This document shows, one piece after another, positions 7,983 to 17,152 of a DNA stretch of 64,000 nt (position 1 is the stretch's first letter; each line of letters opens with the position of its first letter). The notes below the pieces were generated by a model. It was not told the origin of the DNA and did no database searches. It saw only the letters and a program-made list of their open reading frames with translations. This stretch comes from Desulfobacterales bacterium (GTDB taxonomy: Bacteria > Desulfobacterota > Desulfobacteria > Desulfobacterales > Desulfosalsimonadaceae). The translations under genes were made by a program, and so were the position numbers. The stretch lies in NCBI GenBank assembly GCA_034520365.1, contig JAXHNP010000006.1, positions 179,001 to 243,000 of the forward strand, written 5' to 3'.

Positions 7983-9683
7983 ATGGCTTTTCCCCGCTTA
8001 CAAGGCGACTCCATCGTTATTCTGCACAATCGCAGGGTCAACAAATCCATTAAGCAGGAAAGACTTCATGTTTTTCAAACCTTTTCCGCTGCCCGGCAGG
8101 CGGTCGACGATAAGAACCAGTGGCGGATGTTTTGTGATTCACTGGATATGAAACTCGACGGCATCGCAAAAAAGGTGGACCGGTCTGAATTGAAACGAAA
8201 AATTAAGGATTTGCTTGAAAAAGCGGTTATCACGGACTCCAATCCCATCTGGGATGCCGCCTTGCAGATGACCTCCGTTTTGTCCTCGCTACAGCATCCG
8301 TTGTATCCAAATCAAATCAAAAATCTTGCTTATGCAGAACCGCTGTTAAAACACCTGGAATCATTGATCGGCGAAAAACTGGCAATGCTTGAAAAAAAGG
8401 CGGTACAGGATATGATACCGGAACCAAATAAAGCGTCTGAGAGGATAGAACATTTGTACGAAACAGGTCTCGAGTTATACTCGGCGGGAAACTGGGATGA
8501 AGCCAAAGCTGCGTTTCTCGAAGGCCTGAAACTCGATCCGGACAACATCGATTTTCTATATTATGCCGGCAGTCTCGAGACGATTTATGACAATCATTTA
8601 CTGGCTTTATCCTATTTTGAAAAAGCAGAAAGAATCGGAAAAGAAATAATTGACGGCGAGATCGCCAAAGATCCGGAAACGCTCATCAAGCAGAGTGAAA
8701 TCGATAAGACCAAAGATGACAGGGTCTGCCAGTATATCGTCGAATGTCCGGACTGGAATACGGATAATTGCAATGATTGTGAATACAACCCGAAATATGA
8801 GATTTCAGACTTGTATTCCCACCACCGGTTCCGGCCCTTTTTCAATGCGCTGACCGGTAAAGCCGATTCGCTGATGCATCTGAAACGGTATGAAAAAGCC
8901 ATTGAAACGCTTAACCGCTGTCACGAATACCAACCCCTTTGGGGAACTTATAATATGATGGGGCTTTGCTATTTTCAACTGGGGGATCTTGAAATGGCGG
9001 ACAAACTGTTTTCTGAATTTCTGTGGGATAATGCCTGTTATATGAAAGCCCTGATCAAATACGCGCTGAAAGATCCGGAGGCATCATTGAGATATCTTTT
9101 AAAAGGATTTTTCTGGAATCCCCATATTGCCTATATGTTGATTGGCAGAGAAAAACCCGATCATACAAGGTATATCGGCATGTCTTTGCCGGATCATATT
9201 CGTGCTTCGGAGTTCATGCATGAAGATGGGAAACTGTTTAAGAAATACAGCGGATTTCGAACCCTGATTCGCTGTGTTTTAGATGATGAGGCACTATATG
9301 CCTTCCTCTGTGATCTCGAAAATGAAAAACACAAAGAAAAAAAGGATCGATCATACAAGATGGACCGGGAAATGTTTCAGCTTTCGGTGGGCGGTGGAAA
9401 TGATGCTTTTCTTTCGAATCATGCCGGTCGGCTCGCCAAAAAACTGTTCGATCCCAAATCACAGTACTGGCTTCCCGAGGAAGCGGATGTGATTTCAGTT
9501 ACCATTCTTGAAAAAAAGCGGCAGAATTGGCGCGTCTGCCTGGCGGATTTTCCGGAAAAGGTCTTTTATTATCGCGCATCCGGAGATGCTGCAAATATAG
9601 CGGAAAATGACCTCGCGAAAATCCGTGTATCAAAGAGCTGGCATTATCGCAAAAGCTTGTTTGTTTCAGGAGATGTCATTTAG
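7983..9683 (+). CDS. TPR-repeat protein
   Basis: A 566-residue protein. An AAGGAGG at 7968-7974 selects the ATG at 7983 (MAFPRLQGDSIVIL). A helical N-terminal region (1-170) is followed by TPR units, for example YETGLELYSAGNWDEAKAAF...LDPDNIDFLYYAG and ALTGKADSLMHLKRYEKAIE...YNMMGLCYFQLGDLEMADKL. Between them is a Cys cluster, C-x5-C-x7-C-x2-C (CQYIVECPDWNTDNCNDC), that could bind a metal. The C-terminal 150 residues are unrecognised. No signal peptide or membrane helix is seen, so it should be cytoplasmic. IS91 remnants lie on both sides, suggesting acquired DNA. Confidence 0.8.
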   Translation: MAFPRLQGDSIVILHNRRVNKSIKQERLHVFQTFSAARQAVDDKNQWRMFCDSLDMKLDGIAKKVDRSELKRKIKDLLEKAVITDSNPIWDAALQMTSVLSSLQHPLYPNQIKNLAYAEPLLKHLESLIGEKLAMLEKKAVQDMIPEPNKASERIEHLYETGLELYSAGNWDEAKAAFLEGLKLDPDNIDFLYYAGSLETIYDNHLLALSYFEKAERIGKEIIDGEIAKDPETLIKQSEIDKTKDDRVCQYIVECPDWNTDNCNDCEYNPKYEISDLYSHHRFRPFFNALTGKADSLMHLKRYEKAIETLNRCHEYQPLWGTYNMMGLCYFQLGDLEMADKLFSEFLWDNACYMKALIKYALKDPEASLRYLLKGFFWNPHIAYMLIGREKPDHTRYIGMSLPDHIRASEFMHEDGKLFKKYSGFRTLIRCVLDDEALYAFLCDLENEKHKEKKDRSYKMDREMFQLSVGGGNDAFLSNHAGRLAKKLFDPKSQYWLPEEADVISVTILEKKRQNWRVCLADFPEKVFYYRASGDAANIAENDLAKIRVSKSWHYRKSLFVSGDVI

Positions 9684-9743
9684 GAATGGGGGATTTCCAA
9701 TTTTGCCGTATCTACTTTGTCAGCGGATGTCTCGCATAGTTGA

Positions 9744-9870
9744 CTATAGTTCAACATCCGGCCCAAAAAGCAGATGCCAGTTCATCATATTGTCGATGAT
9801 AAAATCATTGATGAAGCCCTTTTTTTTGAGCAGCGCAAATACTTTCCGGCGAAAAGCAGCCTCCAGATCT
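9744..9870 (-). pseudogene. IS91-family transposase remnant (C-terminal piece)
   Basis: Reading the minus strand gives about 41 codons, LEAAFRRKVFALLKKKGFIN...MMNWH, ending in TAG. This matches the last part of IS91-type transposases, but an in-frame TAA precedes it. It is a separate copy from the 7134-7400 remnant, because the order of the pieces is wrong for one gene. Confidence 0.5.
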
Positions 9871-9880
9871 TAAGGTGATT

Positions 9881-10723
9881 TCAGCAGGAAGCCTCCCCCA
9901 GCATTCTGCCAATGATTTCTTTTAATATTTTTCCTGCCACCATACCTGTCATACCATGAAGATCTCGTTCTGGATTGTATTCAACGATATCTGCACCAAC
10001 CAATCGCCCCTTGAAATTGCGGATAATCCCCAGGACTTCTCGAGTGCTCATCCCCCCTGGTTCGTGATGAGAAACTCCGGGGGCATATGCCGGATCAAGA
10101 CAATCCAAATCTAACGACAAATATACTGGGCCATCAAATTTTATCTGCTCTATTTTGCCAATGTCCTTCATCTCAATGACCTCTACACCAAAGCGTTTTG
10201 CCTGCTCATACTGGTGCCCATCCATTGTGCGTATGCCCACCTGTACCAATCTTATTGCCATATTCTCTTCCAATATTCTTGCAAACGGGCAGGCGTGTGA
10301 GTACTGATTGCCATCAAACTCATCATAAAGATCAGGATGGGCATCCAGATGCAAGATATTCAGATTCTGATACCCCTTTCCATAGGCACGAATTATTGGG
10401 CGAGTAATCGAATGATCCCCGCCCAGTGAAATGACCCGCAGCCTTCTTTTTAGCAATTGTCTGATTTCGTTTTCTATTAGCTCAGAAACGTTCTCCTGGC
10501 TCGATAGTCTCATATCGTCTAATACTTCCCAGCCAGAGAATTCTCCTAAATCAATCAAATCCTCGGTCCACATGTTTGACGATTCGCAAAACAAGGCTTC
10601 CCGAATGCGCCTGGGAGCTAACGCTGGCCCTCTGAGATAGGATGAATTTTTATCGGATGGAATCCCCACTACTGTGATATCTCCACCTTTAATACCTTTT
10701 CCCCCTGCCATGTTAGTTCCCAT
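9881..10723 (-). CDS. Agmatinase/arginase-family ureohydrolase
   Basis: A 280-residue member of the ureohydrolase family, which hydrolyses guanidino groups to urea plus an amine using two Mn2+. The metal motifs are intact: GGDHS near residue 103, DAHPD near 127, and SLDLDCLDP with the following SHHEPGG near 205-225. The substrate could be agmatine, guanidinobutyrate, arginine or a pathway intermediate. The sequence alone does not decide. It follows the PLP enzyme on the same strand, and an amidinotransferase is encoded divergently, so a role in guanidino-compound metabolism fits. No good ribosome-binding site precedes the first ATG. A second ATG (MAGGKGIKGG) is possible. Confidence 0.88.
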   Translation of the reverse strand: MGTNMAGGKGIKGGDITVVGIPSDKNSSYLRGPALAPRRIREALFCESSNMWTEDLIDLGEFSGWEVLDDMRLSSQENVSELIENEIRQLLKRRLRVISLGGDHSITRPIIRAYGKGYQNLNILHLDAHPDLYDEFDGNQYSHACPFARILEENMAIRLVQVGIRTMDGHQYEQAKRFGVEVIEMKDIGKIEQIKFDGPVYLSLDLDCLDPAYAPGVSHHEPGGMSTREVLGIIRNFKGRLVGADIVEYNPERDLHGMTGMVAGKILKEIIGRMLGEASC

Positions 10724-10778
10724 AAATTTAAGGAGAAGGTCCTGTTGCCAGGCGTCTTGCTGCTAAAGTCTGGTTACG

Positions 10779-10798
10779 AAAAAAACGGCCTCATGGCC
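10779..10798 (-). terminator. Short hairpin plus T-tract after the PLP-enzyme gene
   Basis: Just after the stop at 10800, the minus strand reads GGCC-ATGA-GGCC-G followed by seven T. The stem is only four to five base pairs, so termination may be partial. Confidence 0.45.
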
Positions 10799-10799
10799 A

Positions 10800-12242
10800 T
10801 CAGAAGTATAATTCATTTTTTTTTCTGCATTTATTATCAAATTTGATCTTTTTATGCGCATCAATTATTCCATATATAAATCGTTCGACTTGCTCATTAT
10901 CATTACATATATGATAATTCACACATGCTCTTAATCCCGCTGCATTGATTGGCGTTGCCGGAGGAATATACAATGACCCGATAATGCCATGCTGCTCAAT
11001 TAAATAATTTCTAAACTCAACAGAATCGGGTTCACTTCCGACTTCAAAAAACATCATCGGTGATTCTGATAAAAGTTTAATTCCTGCATTTCTGATTTTT
11101 TCTCTAATGTATTTTGTCTTATCCAGAAGGATGGCTCTGCGCTCCGGACTTTGCAATAAGAAATCTATTCTTGCCTGCAGACCGGATTCTTCAATATCGC
11201 TGGGAGCATTTGAGAAAACATAAAAAATAGACCTTCGGAATAAATTAAATAGTGCTAATTTTGCTCTTTCTCTTTCAGTATCTGTAAGTGTTCGTTTTAA
11301 TTTTTTTTCCAAATAGATATATCTTTTTTCGAAAAATTCCGGTTGCAATCCAATGACACCCAGAAGGCTGCAACCAGCTTTAGATAAACTGGCTGTAAGA
11401 ATATCTGCTTTTGCTTGTAGATTTCTATTTATTGTCAGATCAGAAGTGGCCGTGCCGAATAATGAATGTGATTCATCTAATACAAGGGCACAATCATGTT
11501 TTTTCGCTATCTCTGCGATTTCCGGTTTCAGCAAATCCCCGTATACACTGAAAAGGCCTTCAGTAAATACGATGCCGGGGCCATGTTTTTTTATTTGTTC
11601 ATTCAAATGATCATAATCATTGTGATTAAAAGAATAGAATCCAACTGATTCTAAAATCCTGAGTAAAGGTTTTTGAATAATTCTACAGATGTCCTCTTCA
11701 GAGGTGTTTGATTTCTCTAAAGCGTTTAAAGCATTTTCAACATCGACTTTCAAATATTTGTCCAGAAGCATCCGGCCTCTTGCCATATTAAACCCCCCAC
11801 GCGTTGACGCATGAGAATGTTTGTCAAAATATACCGGAATATTTTTATGTGCCAACATGTCAGTAGCAATTAAATTGGCTTCGGTGCCGGATTTCACCAG
11901 CATTATAGACTCCGAACCCAATATTTGCTTTAAAGAATCCTTTACTGACCCTCCCTGGCGATCCTGAAACAGGGCTGAGGATACATGTACTTCTTTTGGA
12001 ACTTGAGATATTTTCGCCTCAAGCGCTTCGGAAAGTTTTTGAATACTCAAGTAATCATTAGACCGCGTGTCAATGATTGGCTTGCCATGCGCTGACTCCC
12101 ATTTAGCAATATCAAGATCATTGTATCCTAATAGAGCATATTGCATTTCACCATATTTCACATATTGTTTTTCTTGCATCCATGAAAGATCAATTAGTTT
12201 GTCTATTTCATCAAATAATCTATTATTCATAGCAAAATACAA
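10800..12242 (-). CDS. PLP-dependent alpha-oxoamine-synthase-like enzyme (KBL/AONS/CqsA group)
   Basis: A 480-residue fold-type I PLP enzyme. DESHS (Asp256) should contact the pyridine nitrogen, and SLSKAG (Lys288) is the likely Schiff-base lysine. HSHAS near 142-146 fits the ring-stacking His of alpha-oxoamine synthases. This family joins an amino acid to an acyl-CoA or acyl-carrier protein with loss of CO2. Members make 7-keto-8-aminopelargonate, 3-ketosphinganine and the CAI-1 signal. The N-terminal 90 residues resemble the CqsA-type extension. No acyl carrier or biotin gene is nearby, so biotin synthesis is unlikely. Its neighbours suggest a guanidino-containing product. Confidence 0.85.
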   Translation of the reverse strand: MYFAMNNRLFDEIDKLIDLSWMQEKQYVKYGEMQYALLGYNDLDIAKWESAHGKPIIDTRSNDYLSIQKLSEALEAKISQVPKEVHVSSALFQDRQGGSVKDSLKQILGSESIMLVKSGTEANLIATDMLAHKNIPVYFDKHSHASTRGGFNMARGRMLLDKYLKVDVENALNALEKSNTSEEDICRIIQKPLLRILESVGFYSFNHNDYDHLNEQIKKHGPGIVFTEGLFSVYGDLLKPEIAEIAKKHDCALVLDESHSLFGTATSDLTINRNLQAKADILTASLSKAGCSLLGVIGLQPEFFEKRYIYLEKKLKRTLTDTERERAKLALFNLFRRSIFYVFSNAPSDIEESGLQARIDFLLQSPERRAILLDKTKYIREKIRNAGIKLLSESPMMFFEVGSEPDSVEFRNYLIEQHGIIGSLYIPPATPINAAGLRACVNYHICNDNEQVERFIYGIIDAHKKIKFDNKCRKKNELYF

Positions 12243-12275
12243 TTAAATGAGTTAAAATTCTAAATTTATAAATCC

Positions 12276-12443
12276 GGTTATCTGTTTGACTCCAGTGGGA
12301 ATTGTATCGGGATCGAAATCGCTATCGCTATCGGGATCGAAACATTTCGATTTCGATAGCGATCCCGATAGCGATTTCGATAAACCATTCCCATCATTTT
12401 TCTGACTGGCTGATCCCTTCGCACTGGAGTTAACCGGATAACC
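12276..12443. mobile_element. MITE-like element, copy 1 (168 bp)
   Basis: The ends are 22-bp imperfect inverted repeats beginning GGTTATCTGTTTGACTCC on the left and ending GTTAACCGGATAACC on the right. The core is built of alternating ATCGGGATCGAAATCGCTAT words that fold back on themselves around AAACATTT. AAATTTATAAAT occurs on both sides (12262-12273 and 12444-12455) and looks like a target duplication. The element has no coding capacity. Copy 2 is at 29816-29983. Confidence 0.75.
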
Positions 12444-12882
12444 AAATTTATAAATAATTAAAATATGGACAGCAGAATGAAAACGATATCAAATAACGGC
12501 TAGTTGCAACAGATTTAAGCGGAATTGACCACAAACATATTCAGATCGATGCATGTATTTTTAAATATTTTATATTTGTTATCAATATTAATACTTTAGA
12601 TAAAAGATAAAAATTAAATTATTTTTAAAATATTGTCAATAGAATCTCAGAGTGATTATAGGGTCTTCAGCAATTCTAATTATGGCATAAGCCTGATTTG
12701 GATTTAAGATTCCAAAATAATCATATTTTTGAGCAGGAATCATAACATTTCGTAATTAAATTAAATAATAATTCTGGACGCGCATCGCTATCCTTGATAA
12801 TAGAAACCGGTTAGGTAGCTCTCTGATATTTCATATATTTCTTTCGATAAATCATATTTAAGACGTTTAAAAGGGGATTGAA
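12444..12882. other. AT-rich non-coding stretch between divergent genes
   Basis: About 440 bp of very AT-rich DNA lies between the MITE and the amidinotransferase start. There is no frame of gene quality. It must hold the promoter of the plus-strand genes and perhaps that of the minus-strand PLP gene, but no convincing -35/-10 pair stands out among the many AT words. AAGGGGAT at 12871-12878 is the ribosome-binding site for the next gene. Confidence 0.4.
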
Positions 12883-14058
12883 ATGAATTCAGCCCGGTAT
12901 GTTTACTCAGAAGATAAGACTCGAAAGACTGAAAAAGATCGTAGTGATCATAAAAGCTTACCTATTGTTAATTCTTATAACGAGTGGGATTTGTTGGAGG
13001 AAATCGTAGTCGGTCGAATTGAAGAGAGTATATATCCTCAGCATCATTTTTATATGAAGGGGGGCATACCCAGCGATCTTTATAATCTTCTCATTTTATT
13101 AGGGGGGAAAAAAAGACGCCCCAAAAAATATTTTGTTGAACCGGCTCAGAAGGAGTTGGATGAATTTATTCGTATCCTTGAAGGAGAAGGCGTAACGGTC
13201 AGAAGACCGGAGGTTATTGATCATGGTAAAAAATATAAGACACCTCTCTGGTCTTCTAAAGGTCATACCACGGCTTGTCCCAGGGATTGTTTCCTGGTCA
13301 TTGGTAATGAAATAATAGAAGCACCCATGTCATGGAGAAATCGATATTTTGAGCGGCATGCATACTATTCGTTGTTTAAAGAGTATTTTGATCAGGGAGC
13401 GAAATGGACATCGCCGCCAAAACCACCTTTGCGTGATTCTTTGTACAATTATGATTATGCTAATCCTGTGGAAGAACGGAGTGAAGAAGATGGATTTATA
13501 ATAAATGAGTCGGAAATTGTGTTCGATGCGGCTGATTTTGCGCGATGCGGCAAGGATATTTTTGTTACTAAAAGCAATGCAACGAATGATGCCGGTATTG
13601 AATGGGTCCGACGCCATTTGGGAGATGATTATAATGTTCATGTTCTTTTAAGTCGCGACCCGAAGGCGTTGCATATCGACACAACGTTCGTGCCCCTTGC
13701 GCCGGGAAAGGCGCTGATAAATCCTTACTATTTAGACACAAAAAACCTACCGTCCGTTCTTAAATCCTGGGATTTACTGGTAGCGCCGGATCCGGATATC
13801 GTAAAAGGCGGGACGCTTGGTGGCATATTTAATGAATATACGGCAATGACCAGCATGTGGATCAATATGAATGTGTTAATGCTTGATGAGAAACGTTTAA
13901 TTTGTGAAGCCTCTCAGGTTACAATGAATAAAGCATTTGAAGACTGGGGATTTAAGATCATACCCTGTAACTTTCTTAATTTCAGCCCATACGGAGGGAC
14001 TTTCCATTGTGCTACGCTTGATATCAGGCGTCGTGGAAAATTAGAATCTTATTTTTAA
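12883..14058 (+). CDS. Glycine/arginine-type amidinotransferase
   Basis: A 391-residue amidinotransferase of the AGAT/StrB family, which moves the amidino group from arginine to an amine through a Cys-bound intermediate. The catalytic triad can be placed: Asp215 (IVFDAADFARCGKDIFV), His264 (ALHIDTTF) and Cys376 (GGTFHCATLD). NEWDLLEEIVVGRI near residue 33 is the usual family start. Family members act in creatine, streptomycin and cyanobacterial guanidino natural-product pathways. Glycine, lysine or a pathway amine could be the acceptor here. The beta-helix gene starts 31 bp downstream. The opposing ureohydrolase could act on the same guanidino compound. Confidence 0.9.
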   Translation: MNSARYVYSEDKTRKTEKDRSDHKSLPIVNSYNEWDLLEEIVVGRIEESIYPQHHFYMKGGIPSDLYNLLILLGGKKRRPKKYFVEPAQKELDEFIRILEGEGVTVRRPEVIDHGKKYKTPLWSSKGHTTACPRDCFLVIGNEIIEAPMSWRNRYFERHAYYSLFKEYFDQGAKWTSPPKPPLRDSLYNYDYANPVEERSEEDGFIINESEIVFDAADFARCGKDIFVTKSNATNDAGIEWVRRHLGDDYNVHVLLSRDPKALHIDTTFVPLAPGKALINPYYLDTKNLPSVLKSWDLLVAPDPDIVKGGTLGGIFNEYTAMTSMWINMNVLMLDEKRLICEASQVTMNKAFEDWGFKIIPCNFLNFSPYGGTFHCATLDIRRRGKLESYF

Positions 14059-14089
14059 AAGAAGCGAAAGGGTCAAGAGTAGGACTTCC

Positions 14090-15313
14090 ATGAAAGCTTA
14101 CAGGATCAAAAGCAACAAAACTATCAAGCCGTTCGGTGATCATCCACTGGACTGCCTCATCCATAACCGCTCTCTTGCGGATACTCAGAAAGAAATTCTG
14201 CTTGAACTGGGTATAGAACTCCAGCCTGAACCTTATTCGGGACAGATTGACGATCCGGACGAACATATCTTTTTTGAAGACAGCCTCTTTTTTTCCCCTG
14301 AGGTCATGCAACAATTTATTAAAGAATCACGAAAGCTTAAACGTCCAACTATTTGCGCCATGAAGACGGGTCTTTTTACGCTTCGAAGCATACTCCCCAC
14401 CCAGGATATAAAAAAATTTCCTGACAGAGTTGAATATGGCCTTCACTACATGCCCGCTAAAGAACGAAGAGGGGAATTCAAACCGCTTGTGCCGGAACCG
14501 CTTGTGATAGATCCGGACCAGTTCTCAGAAGTTACCCCCTTGCCGGAACACGTCACGGACACTAAAGAATTTCGCTTTCCATATACAGATTCCATAATTA
14601 TTCAGATTGATCACTGGGCAAATCTATGGGCAGCGAATATATTTGTCTTATTTTCAGAGCTCGCACGTCTGAGAAAGGCTTCTCCTCTTAAACTTTTAAT
14701 TCTGGCCTTAAGGGCTCGCTCCGTTAATAAATGGAAGATACTGAACAAGACAAATAAGATTGGCCGTAACTGTGATATTCACCCCACTGCTTATATTGAA
14801 GGAAGTACAATAAATGACAATGTTACCATTGGCGCCGGTTCAGTCATAAGGATGTCAAAAATCGGAGCTGGCACCAGTATCGGCAGCAATTCCACGATAG
14901 AATTTTCTGTGCTTGGTGAAGGATGTGTTATCGACTCCATGGCCGGCGCGTTTTCCTCCGTCATGTACCCAGGCGCTGTTTCCTCATCCAAATTTTTATT
15001 TACCAGCTTATGCGGAAAAAATTCATTCCTGGCTGACGGGGTAATTGTCTCCGACTATCGCTTTGATGGCAAAAATATATCCGTTATGAAAAACGGCAAT
15101 CCTGTTGACACGGGAAGTCTTGCGCTGGGCATTTGTTTGGGGCATGATGTTTATCTGGGTGGCGGGTGTATTTCAGAGCCGGGAAGAATGATTCCGAACG
15201 GCTTGAGACTAACGCCTGAAAAAGCCCGTACGATTGGCAAGTGTGGGATCAAAGGAGACATACCAGGATATCAACGTGTCAAAAAAATAGCAAAACATGA
15301 CATAAAAATTTAG
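14090..15313 (+). CDS. Left-handed beta-helix (hexapeptide repeat) protein, GlmU-like
   Basis: A 407-residue protein with two parts. The N-terminal 190 residues (MKAYRIKSNKTIKPFGDHPLD...) are unusual but resemble the leading domain of GlmU-like proteins. From about 225 to 390 there are hexapeptide turns: IGRNCDIHPTAYIEGSTI, NVTIGAGSVIRMSKIGAGTS, IGSNSTIEFSVLG. These form a left-handed beta-helix as in acyltransferases and nucleotidyltransferases. No catalytic His is obvious, so the reaction is open. It follows the amidinotransferase in one operon and its stop overlaps the end of the convergent ATC-hydrolase-like gene by four bases. Confidence 0.75.
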   Translation: MKAYRIKSNKTIKPFGDHPLDCLIHNRSLADTQKEILLELGIELQPEPYSGQIDDPDEHIFFEDSLFFSPEVMQQFIKESRKLKRPTICAMKTGLFTLRSILPTQDIKKFPDRVEYGLHYMPAKERRGEFKPLVPEPLVIDPDQFSEVTPLPEHVTDTKEFRFPYTDSIIIQIDHWANLWAANIFVLFSELARLRKASPLKLLILALRARSVNKWKILNKTNKIGRNCDIHPTAYIEGSTINDNVTIGAGSVIRMSKIGAGTSIGSNSTIEFSVLGEGCVIDSMAGAFSSVMYPGAVSSSKFLFTSLCGKNSFLADGVIVSDYRFDGKNISVMKNGNPVDTGSLALGICLGHDVYLGGGCISEPGRMIPNGLRLTPEKARTIGKCGIKGDIPGYQRVKKIAKHDIKI

Positions 15314-15783
15314 GCGATATTCTTTTTGCTCATTTTTTTATACGTGTGATCACAAAATGGATCGCCTTTTTCAAGTGTAAATTTACGTTCAAATATAATA
15401 TTGGGCTGGTATTTTTGACAATAAACGATATCAGCATCGCAGAAAGCCTTCGCAAGCCTGCTCATACCTAAAAGTTTGGCAACCTCAACAAATTGACAAA
15501 CCGTCACCTTGAACTTTACCATATCAGGCGCATCAATCGTTACTTCTGATTTTTCAAATGGAATTTTCGATACCGTTTCTTTCATTTTAGAGCTGAAAAC
15601 AGAGAATTCTTCATCTTTTTGTAAAGTGGGGATATGGGATGATAAAGAATTTGCGCCGATCGTAACAATTTTTTTATAAAAAAAATCATTCACCCTGTTT
15701 TTACTAAAAAAATATTTGGTGGTGTGATATACACAGGCAAAAGGGGAAAATACCATTATCAAAAACATTTTTTTAAATATCAT
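15310..15783 (-). CDS. L-2-amino-thiazoline-4-carboxylic acid hydrolase-like protein
   Basis: A 157-residue protein whose C-terminal half, MSRLAKAFCDADIVYCQKYQ followed by FERKFTLEKGDPFCDHTY, matches the pattern C-x-x-D-x-x-Y...F-x-R-x-x-T-L-x-x-G-x-x-x-C-D of the ATC hydrolase family. The founding enzyme opens an aminothiazoline ring to make cysteine. Many relatives sit in unrelated clusters with unknown roles. The N-terminal MFLIMVFSPFACVYHTTKYF is hydrophobic and could be a membrane anchor. It lies 12 bp downstream of the radical SAM gene, so the two are likely co-transcribed. Confidence 0.7.
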   Translation of the reverse strand: MIFKKMFLIMVFSPFACVYHTTKYFFSKNRVNDFFYKKIVTIGANSLSSHIPTLQKDEEFSVFSSKMKETVSKIPFEKSEVTIDAPDMVKFKVTVCQFVEVAKLLGMSRLAKAFCDADIVYCQKYQPNIIFERKFTLEKGDPFCDHTYKKMSKKNIA

Positions 15784-15795
15784 ACAGGTATAAAC

Positions 15796-17136
15796 CTATT
15801 CCAAGTCGACGGCACCAGATACTTTGCGCCAAAGGTCACCGGAAGAGCGATTACCAAAGTACGAAATAATTGCTCCCAACAGATCTTTCGTTTCTGTGTA
15901 TGAAGTAATTGCTCTTTTCAGCGATGTTAATCTTGATGAAGTGTCTCTGTAAACCTGGGCAACGCCTTCACGCAGCTGATCAGGTGTCATGTTCTTCGGT
16001 TTATATAAAACTTTTGTGAAATCCAAATACTGCCAATCGTGAGGATAATTTTTGCATAATAGCCTTCCTTCCTTCTCAAGTCTTTCAAATAGTCTTGTAC
16101 CCGGAAAAGGGTTTAGAATTGAGAGTTGTGCCGTATCTATCTTTGACTCTAAAATAAAATCCGTTGTTCTTTGAAAAATATCCGGATAATCATTATCATT
16201 ACCCATAACAAATGATCCAATTATAAGTCCAATGCCGTTGTCATGGATTTTTTGTACAACCTCTTTATAATGATCCACACCCATTTTTAAATTTCTGGTT
16301 TTCTTGATTTCTTTAAGTGATTCTTCGTTGAGGGATTCAAAACCGATGAAACAGCTTGAGCAGCCGGCTTTTTTAGCCCATTTTAAAACTTCCGGATTGT
16401 TTACAAAATCAATTCCAACGTAACAACCCCATCGTTTTTTTATTCCTCTGTCAACCATGCCTTTAAACAAACGAATCGCTCTTTCTTCTGCCTTTTTTCC
16501 ATGACCCAGAATATTGTTATCTGAAAACATGAAAAACTTTCGGGGTAGTTTTTCCAGTTCATCTAGTACATCTTCAACAGGTCTTTGTCTGTACTTGTGC
16601 CCATTAAATAACCCTACAGTACAGAACTCACAATCATTGGGGCAGCCTCTGGACGTTTCCACTGTAAACAATTTATATTTTCTAGAGTAGAGATCCGTTC
16701 TGGGGTGAACTTGATTTTCCAGAGAAATAAGTTCTGACGTGTACCGCTTTTTCATTTCATTTTTTTCAAAATCTTTTAATACAGTTCCCCATACTGATTC
16801 CGCCTCACCTATAACAACCGTATCAACATACTGTGCGGCTTCATCCGGCAGCATTGAGACATGCACGCCGCCGATAACTGTTTTTATTCCTTTTCGCCTG
16901 TAAATCTCAGATACTTCATATGCTCTGGGAGCAGTACAGGTGTAAGTGGTTATCGCGACAAGGTCAGCCTCCTCAAAAGTTAAGTCCTCAATATTTTCAT
17001 CCATAATTTTTATATCCCAATTGGGAGGCGTCAGTGCAGCAAGGTACCCTAAACTTGATGATGGAATTGTGATCAGATTGGCCAGATTTGGTTTTTTGCT
17101 TTGAGCCGGATTTATTAATAATAATTTTTTTTTCAT
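15796..17136 (-). CDS. B12-binding-domain radical SAM protein
   Basis: A 446-residue class B-like radical SAM enzyme. Residues 1-130 form a Rossmann-like cobalamin-binding region (LLLINPAQSK..., IGGVHVSMLPDEAA, GEAES). The radical SAM Cys are C165, C169 and C172 in SRGCPNDCEFCTVG. The classical D-x-H-x-x-G motif for base-off B12 is not obvious, so cobalamin binding is uncertain. Such enzymes often methylate unactivated carbons or rearrange skeletons in natural-product pathways. It lies 16 bp after the Old Yellow Enzyme gene in the same operon. Confidence 0.88.
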   Translation of the reverse strand: MKKKLLLINPAQSKKPNLANLITIPSSSLGYLAALTPPNWDIKIMDENIEDLTFEEADLVAITTYTCTAPRAYEVSEIYRRKGIKTVIGGVHVSMLPDEAAQYVDTVVIGEAESVWGTVLKDFEKNEMKKRYTSELISLENQVHPRTDLYSRKYKLFTVETSRGCPNDCEFCTVGLFNGHKYRQRPVEDVLDELEKLPRKFFMFSDNNILGHGKKAEERAIRLFKGMVDRGIKKRWGCYVGIDFVNNPEVLKWAKKAGCSSCFIGFESLNEESLKEIKKTRNLKMGVDHYKEVVQKIHDNGIGLIIGSFVMGNDNDYPDIFQRTTDFILESKIDTAQLSILNPFPGTRLFERLEKEGRLLCKNYPHDWQYLDFTKVLYKPKNMTPDQLREGVAQVYRDTSSRLTSLKRAITSYTETKDLLGAIISYFGNRSSGDLWRKVSGAVDLE

Positions 17137-17152
17137 TGTTTTTCTCTATCCC

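Noticed and set aside
12283-12440. CRISPR array from the repeated ATCGGGATCG words
   Set aside because: The words have no fixed unit length or spacers. They form a palindromic element core.
9881-15313. A saxitoxin- or cylindrospermopsin-type toxin cluster
   Set aside because: An amidinotransferase and an oxoamine-synthase-like enzyme recall those clusters, but no polyketide synthase, carrier protein or tailoring set is present.
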